A DNA stretch of 8,360 nucleotides from Verrucomicrobiota bacterium (GTDB lineage Bacteria; Verrucomicrobiota; Verrucomicrobiia; Chthoniobacterales; UBA10450): the NCBI GenBank assembly GCA_003219945.1, contig QHQV01000278.1:1-8360 (forward strand), read 5' to 3'. A model generated the notes under the pieces. The model did no database searches, was not told the DNA's origin, and saw nothing but the letters and a program-made list of their open reading frames with translations. Shown one piece after another: positions 1 to 8,360 of the stretch (positions within the stretch are counted from its first letter, which is position 1; the number at the start of each line of letters is the position of its first letter). A program made the position numbers and the translations under genes.

Positions 1-249
1 AACCAGATCCGCATGCTCGTGCTTTCGCATGGAATGCAATTGCTCTTGATTGGATCGACAATCGGATTGATCGCCGCAATCGCTCTTTCGCGCGCATTGC
101 AGAGTGTGCTTTTCGAAGTCGAAGGCATCGATCCGCGGGTTTATCTCGGCGTGGGGCTGCTTCTCTTCGTCGCGACGTTCCTGGCTTCGTGGATACCGGC
201 ACGCCGCGCATCGCGCATTGATCCAATCGTGGCGTTGAGAACAGAATGA
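1..249 (+). CDS. ADOP/MacB-like permease, C-terminal fragment (5' end outside window)
   Basis: This is the last 82 residues of a membrane permease whose beginning lies left of the window. The reading frame is open from base 1 (N-Q-I-R before the first Met at base 13), so that Met is internal and not a start. Two hydrophobic helices are visible, at about residues 11-33 and 48-70. They are followed by the basic family terminus [17 protein letters not shown] and TGA at 247-249. The three complete proteins downstream end in almost the same way (PARRAxxxDPxxALRxE). It is therefore the end of the second FtsX-type permease module (Pfam FtsX family) of a fourth array member. In the family this module has membrane helices with a short basic cytoplasmic tail. 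The stop lies one base before the next ATG, which points to a shared transcript. Function is unknown beyond family membership, and the substrate cannot be inferred. Confidence 0.9.
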   Translation, partial: NQIRMLVLSHGMQLLLIGSTIGLIAAIALSRALQSVLFEVEGIDPRVYLGVGLLLFVATFLASWIPARRASRIDPIVALRTE

Positions 250-253
250 TATG
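247..253 (+). promoter_or_regulatory. Stop-start junction TGATATG (probable translational coupling)
   Basis: The TGA stop of the upstream permease (247-249) is separated by a single T from the ATG of the next gene (251-253). I see no strong Shine-Dalgarno sequence just upstream, where the bases encode the conserved ALRTE tail. Re-initiation by terminating ribosomes is the likely way the downstream gene is translated. This is inferred from spacing only. Confidence 0.5.
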
Positions 254-2716
254 AACGATCTCAAGCTCGCTTTTCGTCAGTTCGGCAACTCGCCTGGGTT
301 CACTTTGATCGCTGTCCTGACGCTTGCGCTCGGGATCGGTGCAAATACTGCGATCTTCTCCGTCGTCGAAGGCGTGCTGATGCGTCCTTTGCCCTTTCCG
401 CATGCGGAACGCCTGGTCAGGATCTACGAAGCCCTAGATGAAAACGGCGCGCGTTCGGGAACGTTGAACCTGAGCGACCGCACGGTTGCGCGGTTCGAGG
501 AGTTCCGGCGCGATATTTTCGAAGATGTTGCCGGTGGAACCGGCGGCGCCTCAGTCGTTAGTGCAAAGGCCGGTTCGCCGGCGCAAACCGTCCCCGCCGC
601 GCTTGTCACCTACAACTTTTTTGATGTCCTCGGATTACCGCCGTCGCAGGGCCGCAACTTCACCACAGAAGAGGGGAGCGATAAAGCAGCGAACGTCGTC
701 ATCATCAGCGACGACTTTTGGCGCAACACGCTTAATTCACGACGCGACGTCCTCGGCAGCACGATCGAGATCGATGGAACACCACGGACGATCATCGGCG
801 TGATGCCGAAAGCATTCCGCCATCCGTATCGCGCGAGCTTGTGGCTGCCGCTTGCGCTTGAGCCTGATAATCCGGTGACGATCAACAACCATTATCTCTA
901 TGGCCTCGCGCGACTGCGTCCCGGCGTCACACCGGTGAAAGCGGAAGAAGCTGTGAAGCGCATGTGCGCAAGGATCAACCGGGACGATCCGAATCCGGCC
1001 AACGTGCGTGCCGCTTATATCCCGCCGTTGCGCGAAAGTTTTGTCATGGATTTGCGGCCCAAGATTCTCGTCGTTGTCGGGGCGGCCATTTGCACCCTAT
1101 TGATTGCCGCCGCCAACTTCGCCGGTCTTCTGCTTGCCCGCGTCATCGAGCGGGAAGGGGAGTTCGCGTTACGCGCTGCGCTTGGGGCGAGTAGGCGCCG
1201 ACTCGTCAGACAGCAGCTCGTCCAGGCGCTTTTGCTCGCTTTGGCCGGAACCGCGGTTGGTCTGCTCATCGCATTCTGGATCACGCCAATGCTGTTCGGG
1301 CTGAGCCCGGAAGGCGCGGACGCGACTGGCAGCGCGATGCGCGAATTCGATTACGCGGCGCGACTCGATCTGCCCGTATTCGCTTTCGCTGCCGGTGTAA
1401 TGACGCTGGTCGGTTTGGGTTTTGGTTTGCTACCCGCGGTGCGTGCAGCGCGCACGGATTTGCGCGGTGCAATGAGCGTTACATCACGCGGCGCAACCCT
1501 CGACCGCAGTGCGCGAAGATTGCTCGGTTCATTCGTCGTGATCGAGCTCGCGATTGCCGCTGCGCTATTGACGGCCAGCATCAGCGCGACGCAATACTTT
1601 CGGAAGCTGATAGAGGAGCCATGGGGCTTTGAGACGAGGAACCGCCTCGCCTTCAGCGTCACCGTTCCCGACCAATTCTTCACCACCGCCGCGGCGAAAC
1701 AGAAGGTGCTCGAAGCTTCGCTCGCGCAACTACAAGCAGTGGCCGGAGTGAAATCCGCGACCGTTGTGTCGCCCTCACCTATGGACGCGCCCTGGACACT
1801 GATGCCTTTCAACGCAGAAGGCGCTCCCGCACCCGAGTCGCGTGGAGTGTACACGGCCTATTCGCGGATTCCCGTGCCCGGCTACTTCCAGAGCATTGGC
1901 CAGCCGCTCCTGGAGGGCCGCGATTTCAACGCCAGCGACACAGCCGACGCGACGCTCGTCTGCATTATTAGCCAAAGCATCGCAAAACGTTTTTGGCCTA
2001 ACGATTCGCCGATCGGCAAACGCATCCGTTGGGGACGACTCGATGGAACTCGCCCTTGGTTCACGATCGTCGGCGTCGTGGGTGATATGAAAGCGATCGC
2101 CGACCCGCGCGACGGCGAAGTCGTCGGAATGATCGCGCGGCCACTCGCGCAAATGCTCGTACACGCTACGACACCGCTCGAAGACATCACCTTCGTTCTG
2201 CACACTGATGGCCGCGCAGTGACGGAGCCAGCGATCCGCGCCGCGCTGGCGCGCGCGAATCCCAATCTCGCCGCCTACAATTTTCTCTTACTCGAAGATG
2301 CCGCAGCGCGCTCGCGCACGACCGAGCGATTCATTTTCGTTCTCGTTTCATCGTTCGGACTCGTGGGACTGGTGCTCGCCGCCGTGGGTTTGTATGGCCT
2401 GCTGGCGCTCCAGGTCGCGCGACGCGAACGCGAGTTCGGCATCCGCAGCGCGCTAGGCGCCACTGCGCGTCAGATCGTCCAGCTCGTCGCGCGACAAGGC
2501 GCAGTATTGCTCTCGTTAGGCTTCATTGCCGGTGCGCTTGCGACCTATGGAGTGGTGCGCCTGGTCAAAAATCAGTGGGCCGACATGCCGGCGCCGAATC
2601 TGATCGCGTGCATTTGCGCGGCGATTGTGCTCGGGATCGCGGTGATGATCGCGTGCTGGCTACCCGCGCGGCGCGCTGCGCGGGTTGATCCTGTTATTGC
2701 TCTTCGTGCCGAATAA
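251..2716 (+). CDS. ADOP-family FtsX/MacB-like permease without ATPase domain (divergent copy)
   Basis: An 821-residue inner-membrane protein. In order it shows: a short amphipathic start ([10 protein letters not shown]), a first helix with the family signature SPGFT...[12 protein letters not shown] (about 14-38), a MacB-like periplasmic domain (about 45-245), an FtsX module with helices near 271-296, 322-346 and 373-397, a further helix near 424-446, a second periplasmic domain (about 450-675), and a second FtsX module with helices near 694-720, 746-768 and 783-806. It ends in [17 protein letters not shown]. There is no Walker A or ABC signature, so it is an orphan permease. It lacks the N-terminal permease-prefix region of longer ADOP proteins. 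The start is fixed by alignment with the N termini of its two paralogues and lies one base after the preceding stop. It is the most divergent of the three: the basic LRKSPGF start reads FGNSPGF, the Cys-x-Asn-x-Ala-Asn motif after the first core helix reads A-A-N-F-A-G, and the usual Glu-Ser reads Gln-Ala. Substrate and partner are unknown. A canonical MacB is excluded because the ATPase is missing. Confidence 0.92.
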   Translation: MNDLKLAFRQFGNSPGFTLIAVLTLALGIGANTAIFSVVEGVLMRPLPFPHAERLVRIYEALDENGARSGTLNLSDRTVARFEEFRRDIFEDVAGGTGGASVVSAKAGSPAQTVPAALVTYNFFDVLGLPPSQGRNFTTEEGSDKAANVVIISDDFWRNTLNSRRDVLGSTIEIDGTPRTIIGVMPKAFRHPYRASLWLPLALEPDNPVTINNHYLYGLARLRPGVTPVKAEEAVKRMCARINRDDPNPANVRAAYIPPLRESFVMDLRPKILVVVGAAICTLLIAAANFAGLLLARVIEREGEFALRAALGASRRRLVRQQLVQALLLALAGTAVGLLIAFWITPMLFGLSPEGADATGSAMREFDYAARLDLPVFAFAAGVMTLVGLGFGLLPAVRAARTDLRGAMSVTSRGATLDRSARRLLGSFVVIELAIAAALLTASISATQYFRKLIEEPWGFETRNRLAFSVTVPDQFFTTAAAKQKVLEASLAQLQAVAGVKSATVVSPSPMDAPWTLMPFNAEGAPAPESRGVYTAYSRIPVPGYFQSIGQPLLEGRDFNASDTADATLVCIISQSIAKRFWPNDSPIGKRIRWGRLDGTRPWFTIVGVVGDMKAIADPRDGEVVGMIARPLAQMLVHATTPLEDITFVLHTDGRAVTEPAIRAALARANPNLAAYNFLLLEDAAARSRTTERFIFVLVSSFGLVGLVLAAVGLYGLLALQVARREREFGIRSALGATARQIVQLVARQGAVLLSLGFIAGALATYGVVRLVKNQWADMPAPNLIACICAAIVLGIAVMIACWLPARRAARVDPVIALRAE

Positions 2717-2721
2717 TTATG
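2714..2721 (+). promoter_or_regulatory. Stop-start junction TAATTATG (probable translational coupling)
   Basis: TAA at 2714-2716 is followed after two bases by ATG at 2719. The upstream bases (GTGCCGAA, encoding the conserved RAE tail) contain no purine-rich Shine-Dalgarno sequence, so this start probably depends on ribosomes finishing the preceding gene. The inference rests on spacing and the absence of a binding site. Confidence 0.5.
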
Positions 2722-5139
2722 AACGACTTAAAGTTTGCTCTTCGTCAGCTACGCAAATCGCCCGGATTCTCAGCGCTCGCCATCATCACGCTTGCGATTG
2801 GAATCGGATTGAACACCGCGATCTTCAGCTTGATTAACGATCTGTTTCTGCGAGGCCTGCCGTTTAAGGAACCATCGCGCGTGGTCCATCTTTATGGCGG
2901 CGACAAATCGCGCGATCTGGAGGATATCGGCGTATCGGCGCCGCGTTACCAACATTTTCGCGATGGCCAAACCATGTTCGACGGATTAGCCGGAGAAAAT
3001 TTCTTTCTCTTCACACTCACTGGTCTTGGCGATCCGGTGCAGGTCTTTGGCGGCCGTTTAACTTCGAACTATTTTGACCTGCTAGGCGTCCGTCCGATTA
3101 TCGGCCGCAACTTCCTGCCGCAGGAAGAGGAGGGCGCGGACGTCGCGGTGGTGACGAAGAATTTTTGGCAGAAGCGGCTCGGCGGCGATCCAAACGTGAT
3201 CGGGCGTAGTATCACGCTCGACGGCACGCCGCACACGATCGTGGGCGTGCTGCCGAACATGCCGGCGACCTGGTTCGGAGCGAACCCAATCGCGGAGGTC
3301 TGGACCACGAAGCCGTTCCAGCTTCCGGGGTTTTCGTATGAACGAATGATGCGCGGCACGAGCTTTCTGCGCGTGATCGGCCGGCTCAAGCCGAACATCA
3401 CCCTCCAGCAGGTGAGAGCAGCACTGCCGTCGCTTGACCACGGTTATCGAACACAATACCCGAATAAAATCGACAGCGGGTTTACGACGACTCTGAGGAC
3501 GCTGCCGGAAGATGTGACGCAAAATTTCCGCGCGGGTTTCATCACGCTGTTCGCTGCTGTTTGCTTTGTGTTGCTCATCGCGTGCAGCAATGTCGCCAAC
3601 CTGTTGCTGGTTCGTTTCAGCGGGCGCCGACGCGAAATCGCGTTGCGAATGGCGATCGGCGCTTCGCGTGCCGGAATCATCCGTCTCTTTGTTCTTGAAA
3701 GCTTGCTTGTCAGTATCCTCGCGGGCGGTGTCGGCGCATTCGTAGCGTGGCGGTTGGTTCCGCTTGTTCCCAAAATGGCGTCAAACTTTCTTCCGCTTGA
3801 AGGAAACGTCGCAACCAGTCTTTCGCTCGCGGTTCTCTTCTTTACGATTGGATTGTCAGTTTTGACAGGATTGCTGATGGGTGTTTATCCAGCGCTGCAA
3901 GCCTCGCGCGCGGATCTCGTTGACGGACTGAAAGAAGGCGGACGCGGAACAAGTGGCAGTCTGCGGCAACAACGGTTCCGCAAAACTCTGGTGGGCGCAC
4001 AAGTGGCGCTCTCGGTCACATTGCTCGCGGGGGCGGGTCTGTTGATCAGCAGCTTTATGCGCTTGAGTCAGCAGAATCTTGGTTTTGGTTCGCAACATCT
4101 CTGGACCGGAACAATCACATTGCCAACGGCGCAGTATACCGACGCTCCATCGCGTCAGCGTTTCATTGAGCAACTGCTAAACGCGCTCCGCGATGTTCCC
4201 GGCGTCCAGAGCGCTACCGTTAGCGGCGACATTCCATTGAATGGCGGCAATCGAACGCTGTATGCACGGGGCGATCGTGATCTGCCGCCGGTGGAGCAAC
4301 GCGTTACTGCGCCGAGTCATGATGTAGCGCCGGACTTTTTCAAAACGTGGCGAATTCCGCTGCTCGCCGGGCGCGAATTCAACGAGCACGACACGGCCGA
4401 GAGTCAGAATGTTGTGCTAATTAGCCAGACAGGCGCGAAGAAGGTTTTCCCCGGCGAAAATCCGATTGGCAAAACGCTGCTAGTGACGAGCGCCGGCACG
4501 CCATGCGAGATTATTGGCATCGTCGGCGACATTCGGTCGCAACGCATCAAAGAAGAGCCAGGCATGGAGTTTTATCGGCCGTGGTCACAGGAAAATTTTC
4601 CGTTCGTGAGTGTCGCGGTTCTCAGCACGCTGAACAGCGACGCGGTGACGAAGCTGGCGCAGACCGCGTTGAGCAAGGTTGATCCGGGCCTGGCAATCGC
4701 CCTCCCGCAAAGCATGGATGCGATCGTGGCGCAGGCACTCGGGCAAGCACGTTTGATGATGATTCTTCTGGGTCTGTTCGCCGGGATTGCCTTGCTTTTG
4801 GCAGCCGTGGGGATTTACGGCGCAGTCGCTTACAGCGTTGCTCAACGGACAGGGGAAATTGGCGTGCGCATCGCACTGGGTGCACAAGCTGCGGATGTAC
4901 TCAGGCTCATTTTGGGCCAGGGCATGATGCCAGTGTTAATCGGACTCGCCGCTGGTATCGCGGCGGCGCTCGCGCTCGGCCGCTTACTTAGAACGCAGCT
5001 CTATCAGATTTCACCGCACAACCCAACGCTGCTTTTCACAACCGCAGCTGTTCTGGCTTTAGTGGCGTTGCTCGCTTGTTTCGTCCCCGCGCGGCGAGCC
5101 GCACACGTTGATCCGATCCAGGCGCTGCGCGCGGAGTGA
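2719..5139 (+). CDS. ADOP-family FtsX/MacB-like permease without ATPase domain
   Basis: An 806-residue inner-membrane protein, the shortest complete array member. It starts [17 protein letters not shown], with the first helix at about 15-38 ([13 protein letters not shown]). The first MacB-like periplasmic domain spans about 45-265. The first FtsX module has helices near 272-298, 324-350 and 368-393 and carries the family motifs [12 protein letters not shown] (288-299) and [15 protein letters not shown] (303-317). A helix near 425-446 leads into the second periplasmic domain (about 450-670). The second FtsX module (helices near 680-706, 735-756 and 770-790) carries [13 protein letters not shown] (711-723). 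The tail is [17 protein letters not shown]. No nucleotide-binding domain is present. It lies two bases after the previous stop and one base before the next ATG, in the middle of the array. Family knowledge gives related mechanotransmission permeases (MacB, LolC/E, FtsX) that work with an ATPase; a partner here would have to come from elsewhere. The substrate is unknown. Confidence 0.93.
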   Translation: MNDLKFALRQLRKSPGFSALAIITLAIGIGLNTAIFSLINDLFLRGLPFKEPSRVVHLYGGDKSRDLEDIGVSAPRYQHFRDGQTMFDGLAGENFFLFTLTGLGDPVQVFGGRLTSNYFDLLGVRPIIGRNFLPQEEEGADVAVVTKNFWQKRLGGDPNVIGRSITLDGTPHTIVGVLPNMPATWFGANPIAEVWTTKPFQLPGFSYERMMRGTSFLRVIGRLKPNITLQQVRAALPSLDHGYRTQYPNKIDSGFTTTLRTLPEDVTQNFRAGFITLFAAVCFVLLIACSNVANLLLVRFSGRRREIALRMAIGASRAGIIRLFVLESLLVSILAGGVGAFVAWRLVPLVPKMASNFLPLEGNVATSLSLAVLFFTIGLSVLTGLLMGVYPALQASRADLVDGLKEGGRGTSGSLRQQRFRKTLVGAQVALSVTLLAGAGLLISSFMRLSQQNLGFGSQHLWTGTITLPTAQYTDAPSRQRFIEQLLNALRDVPGVQSATVSGDIPLNGGNRTLYARGDRDLPPVEQRVTAPSHDVAPDFFKTWRIPLLAGREFNEHDTAESQNVVLISQTGAKKVFPGENPIGKTLLVTSAGTPCEIIGIVGDIRSQRIKEEPGMEFYRPWSQENFPFVSVAVLSTLNSDAVTKLAQTALSKVDPGLAIALPQSMDAIVAQALGQARLMMILLGLFAGIALLLAAVGIYGAVAYSVAQRTGEIGVRIALGAQAADVLRLILGQGMMPVLIGLAAGIAAALALGRLLRTQLYQISPHNPTLLFTTAAVLALVALLACFVPARRAAHVDPIQALRAE

Positions 5140-5143
5140 TATG
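5137..5143 (+). promoter_or_regulatory. Stop-start junction TGATATG with close GGAG
   Basis: TGA (5137-5139) and ATG (5141-5143) are separated by one T, the same seven bases as at 247-253. Here a GGAG (5133-5136) lies four bases before the ATG, a somewhat short spacing. It may help initiation, although the same bases encode the conserved Ala-Glu end of the upstream protein. This junction favours the start at 5141 over an in-frame ATG at 5108. Confidence 0.5.
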
Positions 5144-7618
5144 CAGGATTTAAAATTCGCTCTGCGCCAGCTCCGCAAATCGCCAGGGTTCACTTTAATC
5201 GCCCTAATCACAATCGCGCTCGGCATTGGAGCCACAACGGCCATCTTCACTGTCGTTGATGCCACGCTTTTGAAGCCTTTGCCGTACCCGCAGGCCGAGC
5301 AATTGGTAACCATTCAGGACGATCTTCCGGGCCTCGGTGCACGCGATGTTGGAATGTCTCAACCGGAATGGGAGGATCTGCGGCGTTCTGGGGTTTTCGA
5401 GTACGTCTCGCCGACATGGTTTGACGAAAATAATCTTACAGGATCGGAACAACCTGCGCGCGTTCGGTTGCTAATCGTCGCGCCGAATTATTTTGAATTG
5501 CTGCGAGTGAAGCCGCAGTTGGGTCGAGGTTTCAATCCGCGCGATCACTCGCCGGGATTTGTTGGGGAAATTGTGATCAGCGATAGCCTTTGGAAACGAG
5601 CGTTCAGCGCCGATCCACACATTTTGGATAGGAGCGTGCGAATGGATACCGACCTGTATCGTATTGTCGGGATAATGCCTTCCGGTTTTGATGCTCCGGG
5701 ACGAACGGCGGAAGAAAGGAATATCGAGATCTGGGCGGCGACCAGTTTTTACGGCGCGCCAATGGCTGACCACCCACGACGCAGTGGACGGAATCTGCCC
5801 ACAGCAATTGCACGACTCAAACATGGATTGACTATTGCAGCGGCGCAGAAACGGATAGATGCACTTGCCGATTCCTTACAAAAACAATTTTCAGCGGATT
5901 ATCCGGAGCAAAATGCGTGGCGGATTCAGATGGTGCCGCTGAAAGACAAAATCGTGGGCAATGTTCGGCAGTCGGTGGTTTTGCTGTTCGCCGCAGTCGG
6001 ACTGGTTCTTCTGATTAGCTGTGTAAACATCGCGAACCTTTTGCTTGCCCGAGCCAGTGCGCGCGGACGCGAAATGGCGCTTCGCCAGGCACTCGGCGCA
6101 AATCGCGCGCGGCTGATGCAACAATTGCTGACGGAAAGTTTGCTCCTTTCCCTGCTCGGCGGAGTAGCAGGTCTGGCGGTTTTATTCGCTGTGAAAGATC
6201 TTCTGCTGCGATTCGTGCCGGACAATCTCCCGCGCCTGAATGAAATCTCAATCAGCTGGACTGTTCTGCTTTTTGCCCTCTGCGCTTCTGTCTTCTCCGG
6301 CGTAATCTTTGGTCTCGCTCCCGCGTTCCAAGCGAGCCGACTGGACTTGCAACAGGCATTGAAACAGGAAGGCCAGGGTTCAGTCGGTTCGGCTCAGCGC
6401 GCGCGAACGCGGCGCGGACTGGTGATTACTGAATTCGCGCTGTCTTTGGTCCTGATGATTGCTGCGGCTCTCCTGCTCCACAGTTTCTGGGATTTGGTGA
6501 ACCTGAGGACTGGGTTCAACACGCGCAATATGGTGACGGTCCGGACGAGAATGCCTTACCCTAACGACCCGAGCGTCGACAAATATGCTACCGCTTCGCA
6601 AGAAGCGCCGTTCGTGCGGGAACTCATTCGCCGTTGCGCGACTTTGGCCGGGGTAGAAGAAGTTGCGGTGGGTGATCCAGCGACTATTCCGCTCGATCAA
6701 ACCGGACACGAACTCAACGTCCTTGAAGGGCACTTCTATCTCGCGTTCGAAGGGCAAAAAGTTGATCAACAAAAGCCGACCATCGTGCAACGAGCCAGAG
6801 TTACGCCCGAGTACTTTCACTTGCTTGGACTAACGCTGGTTCGTGGCCGTGTGTTCAATGACTTTGACAAAGACACGGCCCCGCAAGTGGCGGTGGTGAA
6901 TGAGGCATTTGCGCGCACTTATTGGCCTAACGACGATCCGTTGGGCAAGCGATTCAAATCAACGAGACCAGGTTCTTCGTGGATCATCGTGGTTGGTGTC
7001 ATCGCGAATGCGCGGACAGAATCGCTCGCCCAAGCTGACGTGCCGCAGCTTTATTTGAACCTGTATCAGACCGGCGCAAAACATTTGGCCATATTGTTGC
7101 GTGGCCATCTCAACACGGCGGCGATCGCGGATGAAGTTCGCAACCAAGTGCAGTCGTTAGATCCGACGCTTCCGGTATTCGATGCGCAAACCTTAACCGA
7201 AACCGTCTCTGCCTCGCTGTCGCAGAGGCGCTTCTCGCTGGAAGTAATCGCATTGTTTGCACTGACGGCATTGCTGCTCGCGTCAATTGGCGTTTACGGA
7301 GTGATCTCGTACCTGGTTACAGAGCGCACCCGTGAGATCGGTATTCGGCTGGCGCTCGGGGCACAAAAGAGAAATATTCTGCGCGTTATTCTGCAGCAAG
7401 GATTTCAACTCGCAGTTGCGGGTGCCGCAATTGGAATTGTTTGTGCAGTGATCGTGTCGAATTTAATGGCAAGTTTGCTTTATGGGGTGAAGCCGACTGA
7501 CCCACTCAGCTTCGGTGGCGTCGCTGTGCTTTTCGTCGGTGTTGCGCTGCTCGCTTGTTATCTTCCCGCCCGCCGCGCAATGAAAATCGATCCGATGACT
7601 GCTTTGCGGCATGAGTGA
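5141..7618 (+). CDS. ADOP-family FtsX/MacB-like permease without ATPase domain (last of array)
   Basis: An 825-residue inner-membrane protein and the copy closest to the family pattern. It begins [18 protein letters not shown] with the first helix at about 17-38. The first MacB-like periplasmic domain spans about 45-270. The first FtsX module (helices near 277-303, 330-352 and 372-396) carries [12 protein letters not shown] (293-304), [13 protein letters not shown] (310-322) and [13 protein letters not shown] (329-341). A helix near 427-449 precedes the second periplasmic domain (about 455-690). The second FtsX module (helices near 698-726, 752-775 and 788-808) carries [16 protein letters not shown] (727-742) and [10 protein letters not shown] (779-788). 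It ends [17 protein letters not shown]. An in-frame ATG at 5108 would add 11 residues within the preceding gene. The start at 5141 is preferred because it matches the paralogues' N termini and follows the upstream stop by one base. No ATPase domain is present and the substrate is unknown. It is the last gene of the run, facing a convergent gene 21 bases away. Confidence 0.94.
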   Translation: MQDLKFALRQLRKSPGFTLIALITIALGIGATTAIFTVVDATLLKPLPYPQAEQLVTIQDDLPGLGARDVGMSQPEWEDLRRSGVFEYVSPTWFDENNLTGSEQPARVRLLIVAPNYFELLRVKPQLGRGFNPRDHSPGFVGEIVISDSLWKRAFSADPHILDRSVRMDTDLYRIVGIMPSGFDAPGRTAEERNIEIWAATSFYGAPMADHPRRSGRNLPTAIARLKHGLTIAAAQKRIDALADSLQKQFSADYPEQNAWRIQMVPLKDKIVGNVRQSVVLLFAAVGLVLLISCVNIANLLLARASARGREMALRQALGANRARLMQQLLTESLLLSLLGGVAGLAVLFAVKDLLLRFVPDNLPRLNEISISWTVLLFALCASVFSGVIFGLAPAFQASRLDLQQALKQEGQGSVGSAQRARTRRGLVITEFALSLVLMIAAALLLHSFWDLVNLRTGFNTRNMVTVRTRMPYPNDPSVDKYATASQEAPFVRELIRRCATLAGVEEVAVGDPATIPLDQTGHELNVLEGHFYLAFEGQKVDQQKPTIVQRARVTPEYFHLLGLTLVRGRVFNDFDKDTAPQVAVVNEAFARTYWPNDDPLGKRFKSTRPGSSWIIVVGVIANARTESLAQADVPQLYLNLYQTGAKHLAILLRGHLNTAAIADEVRNQVQSLDPTLPVFDAQTLTETVSASLSQRRFSLEVIALFALTALLLASIGVYGVISYLVTERTREIGIRLALGAQKRNILRVILQQGFQLAVAGAAIGIVCAVIVSNLMASLLYGVKPTDPLSFGGVAVLFVGVALLACYLPARRAMKIDPMTALRHE

Positions 7619-7639
7619 TTCGGTCTGTGAGATGATTGC
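7619..7639. other. Convergent intergenic gap, no visible terminator
   Basis: These 21 bases separate the TGA of the last permease from the TAA of the minus-strand gene. I find no GC-rich hairpin followed by a T run on either strand here or in the nearby coding bases. Transcription may end within the opposing gene or by a factor-dependent route; that is inference. Confidence 0.6.
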
Positions 7640-8360
7640 TTATTCGTGGTCGCGATTTGTCACCGTTGATTCGAGTTTTTGCCGGTCGTCACTGAGTCCA
7701 GGAATAATTGTTCTGCCGAGTTGATCCTGTTCTTGTTCGGCAAGTCTGATCCGGGACAATGCCTCTCTTGAGTTACCGAGGCCTTCTTCCGCTACGGCCA
7801 GATTATAGTAACACGCAATTAACGCTTCCTGTCGCGCTTCAGGCGATGGTAACTGCGCCAGCTCATCCAGCTCCGCCACAAATTGTTTCTTCGCCGACTG
7901 CATATCCCCCTTATCAAGTAACAACACTCCGCGGCTAAGAAAAAGATCGGGCATGAGATGTTCCCCCTTTGTCGCGAGCGCGCGGTCAAAATTCTCCGAT
8001 GCTTTGCTCTGCAAATGTTCCTTAAACGCGTTTTCAGCCGGTCCAGTATGCTGGTCTGTTGAAAGTTCAGACAGCAGCTGTGGAAGCCGGGCATCATCTT
8101 TCCAAAGAAGTGAAGCGAGCTGTTTTGATTGCTCTGCCGGAAGTGGAGAATTCCTGAGCCTTGTTCCCAGCCTGGCCGATTTGTCCAAATATTCCCATCC
8201 AAGCTCGTAGTACACATGGAAGTCATTCGTCTTGCGCGTAGCAGCGTACCAAATAGACCGCGGGTCCTGCCACTCGGCCAAATAATCGACGGTTTTGCTG
8301 AGCCATATCAAACTGACCACCGTGACGAGTGCCGTCGCGGCAGCCACATTCCATTTTGGC
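7640..8360 (-). CDS. Membrane-anchored TPR-like protein, C-terminal part (5' end outside window)
   Basis: The frame is open to the right edge, where P-K-W-N precedes a GTG at 8345-8347. The gene therefore probably begins outside the window, and 239 residues are visible. Residue numbers count from that GTG. A hydrophobic helix at about 4-17 (ATALVTVVSLIWL) is followed by a W-x-D...IW pattern (26-33) and then YYELGWEYLDK (46-56), which resembles the first helix of a TPR. Two better TPR-like units follow, at about 132-162 (LSRGVLLLDKGDMQSAKKQF) and 176-208 (YYNLAVAEEGLGNSREALSR). The tail is polar and charged and ends NRDHE. A last membrane helix, then Trp...Trp, then TPRs is the layout of multi-spanning TMTC-like or O-antigen-ligase-like proteins with C-terminal TPRs. 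I infer such a protein, but the catalytic part is not in view. A single-helix TPR protein starting at the GTG remains possible. It is transcribed against the permeases and is probably unrelated to them in function. Confidence 0.72.
   Translation of the reverse strand, partial: PKWNVAAATALVTVVSLIWLSKTVDYLAEWQDPRSIWYAATRKTNDFHVYYELGWEYLDKSARLGTRLRNSPLPAEQSKQLASLLWKDDARLPQLLSELSTDQHTGPAENAFKEHLQSKASENFDRALATKGEHLMPDLFLSRGVLLLDKGDMQSAKKQFVAELDELAQLPSPEARQEALIACYYNLAVAEEGLGNSREALSRIRLAEQEQDQLGRTIIPGLSDDRQKLESTVTNRDHE

Noticed and set aside
13..249. Small 78-residue membrane protein starting at base 13
   Set aside because: The frame is open to base 1, and the sequence aligns with the last 80 residues of the complete permeases, so it is a window-edge fragment and not a small gene.
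1351..2203. Long minus-strand open frames (167 and 142 codons) within the first complete permease
   Set aside because: Their translations are low-complexity in Arg, Ala and Ser and show no domain. They lie opposite a well-supported gene in GC-rich sequence where antisense stops are rare.
5108..5140. In-frame upstream ATG giving an 11-residue longer N terminus for the last permease
   Set aside because: It overlaps the end of the preceding gene, and the added residues ([11 protein letters not shown]) have no counterpart in the paralogues. The ATG at 5141 matches their N termini and spacing exactly.
6380..6820. Minus-strand open frame of 146 codons within the last permease
   Set aside because: It is antisense to the second periplasmic domain of a clear family member, has no recognisable motif, and has a composition typical of a shadow frame.
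1..7618. Complete MacAB-type tripartite efflux operon
   Set aside because: There is no Walker A or ABC signature and no membrane-fusion (MacA-like) or TolC-like gene in the window. The permease architecture is the duplicated ADOP type, not the single-module MacB type.
7619..7700. Intrinsic terminator hairpin between the convergent genes
   Set aside because: Short complementary bits such as GGT...ACC near 7668 are only three pairs long and have no adjacent T run.
7953..8210. Plus-strand 85-codon open frame opposite the TPR-like gene
   Set aside because: It is rich in Ser and Cys with no motif, and it lies antisense to a gene that shows regular helical repeats. It is a shadow frame.

Overview
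The window carries four tandem, same-strand genes of one membrane-protein family, followed by one convergent gene of a different kind. The four are the 3' end of a permease (1-249) and three complete permeases (251-2716, 2719-5139, 5141-7618). Each complete protein has two FtsX-type permease modules and two MacB-like periplasmic domains, is 806-825 residues long, and has no ATP-binding domain. This matches the ADOP family (acidobacterial duplicated orphan permease, TIGR03434). These proteins form large paralogous families in Acidobacteria and are also common in other soil bacteria. No ABC ATPase gene is visible in the window.

The likely source is a soil bacterium of moderately high GC from Acidobacteriota or Verrucomicrobiota. 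This rests on the family, its tandem amplification and the base composition; no rRNA or other phylogenetic marker is present, so the phylum is an inference.

Layout: the permease genes are separated by 1, 2 and 1 bases, with the stop of one gene almost touching the ATG of the next (TGATATG, TAATTATG, TGATATG). This indicates one transcript with translational coupling. Its promoter lies upstream of the window. The array ends at 7618. After a 21-base convergent gap, the minus strand carries the C-terminal part of a protein with one membrane helix in view and TPR-like helical repeats (7640-8360). Its N-terminal part lies beyond the right edge.

The permeases could act as alternative or heteromeric partners of an ATPase encoded elsewhere, or as ATPase-independent membrane proteins; the sequence does not decide. 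The first complete copy (251-2716) departs from motifs that the other two keep. I found no RNA genes, mobile elements, CRISPR arrays, clear intrinsic terminators or promoters. Apart from the 21-base gap, the window is essentially all coding.
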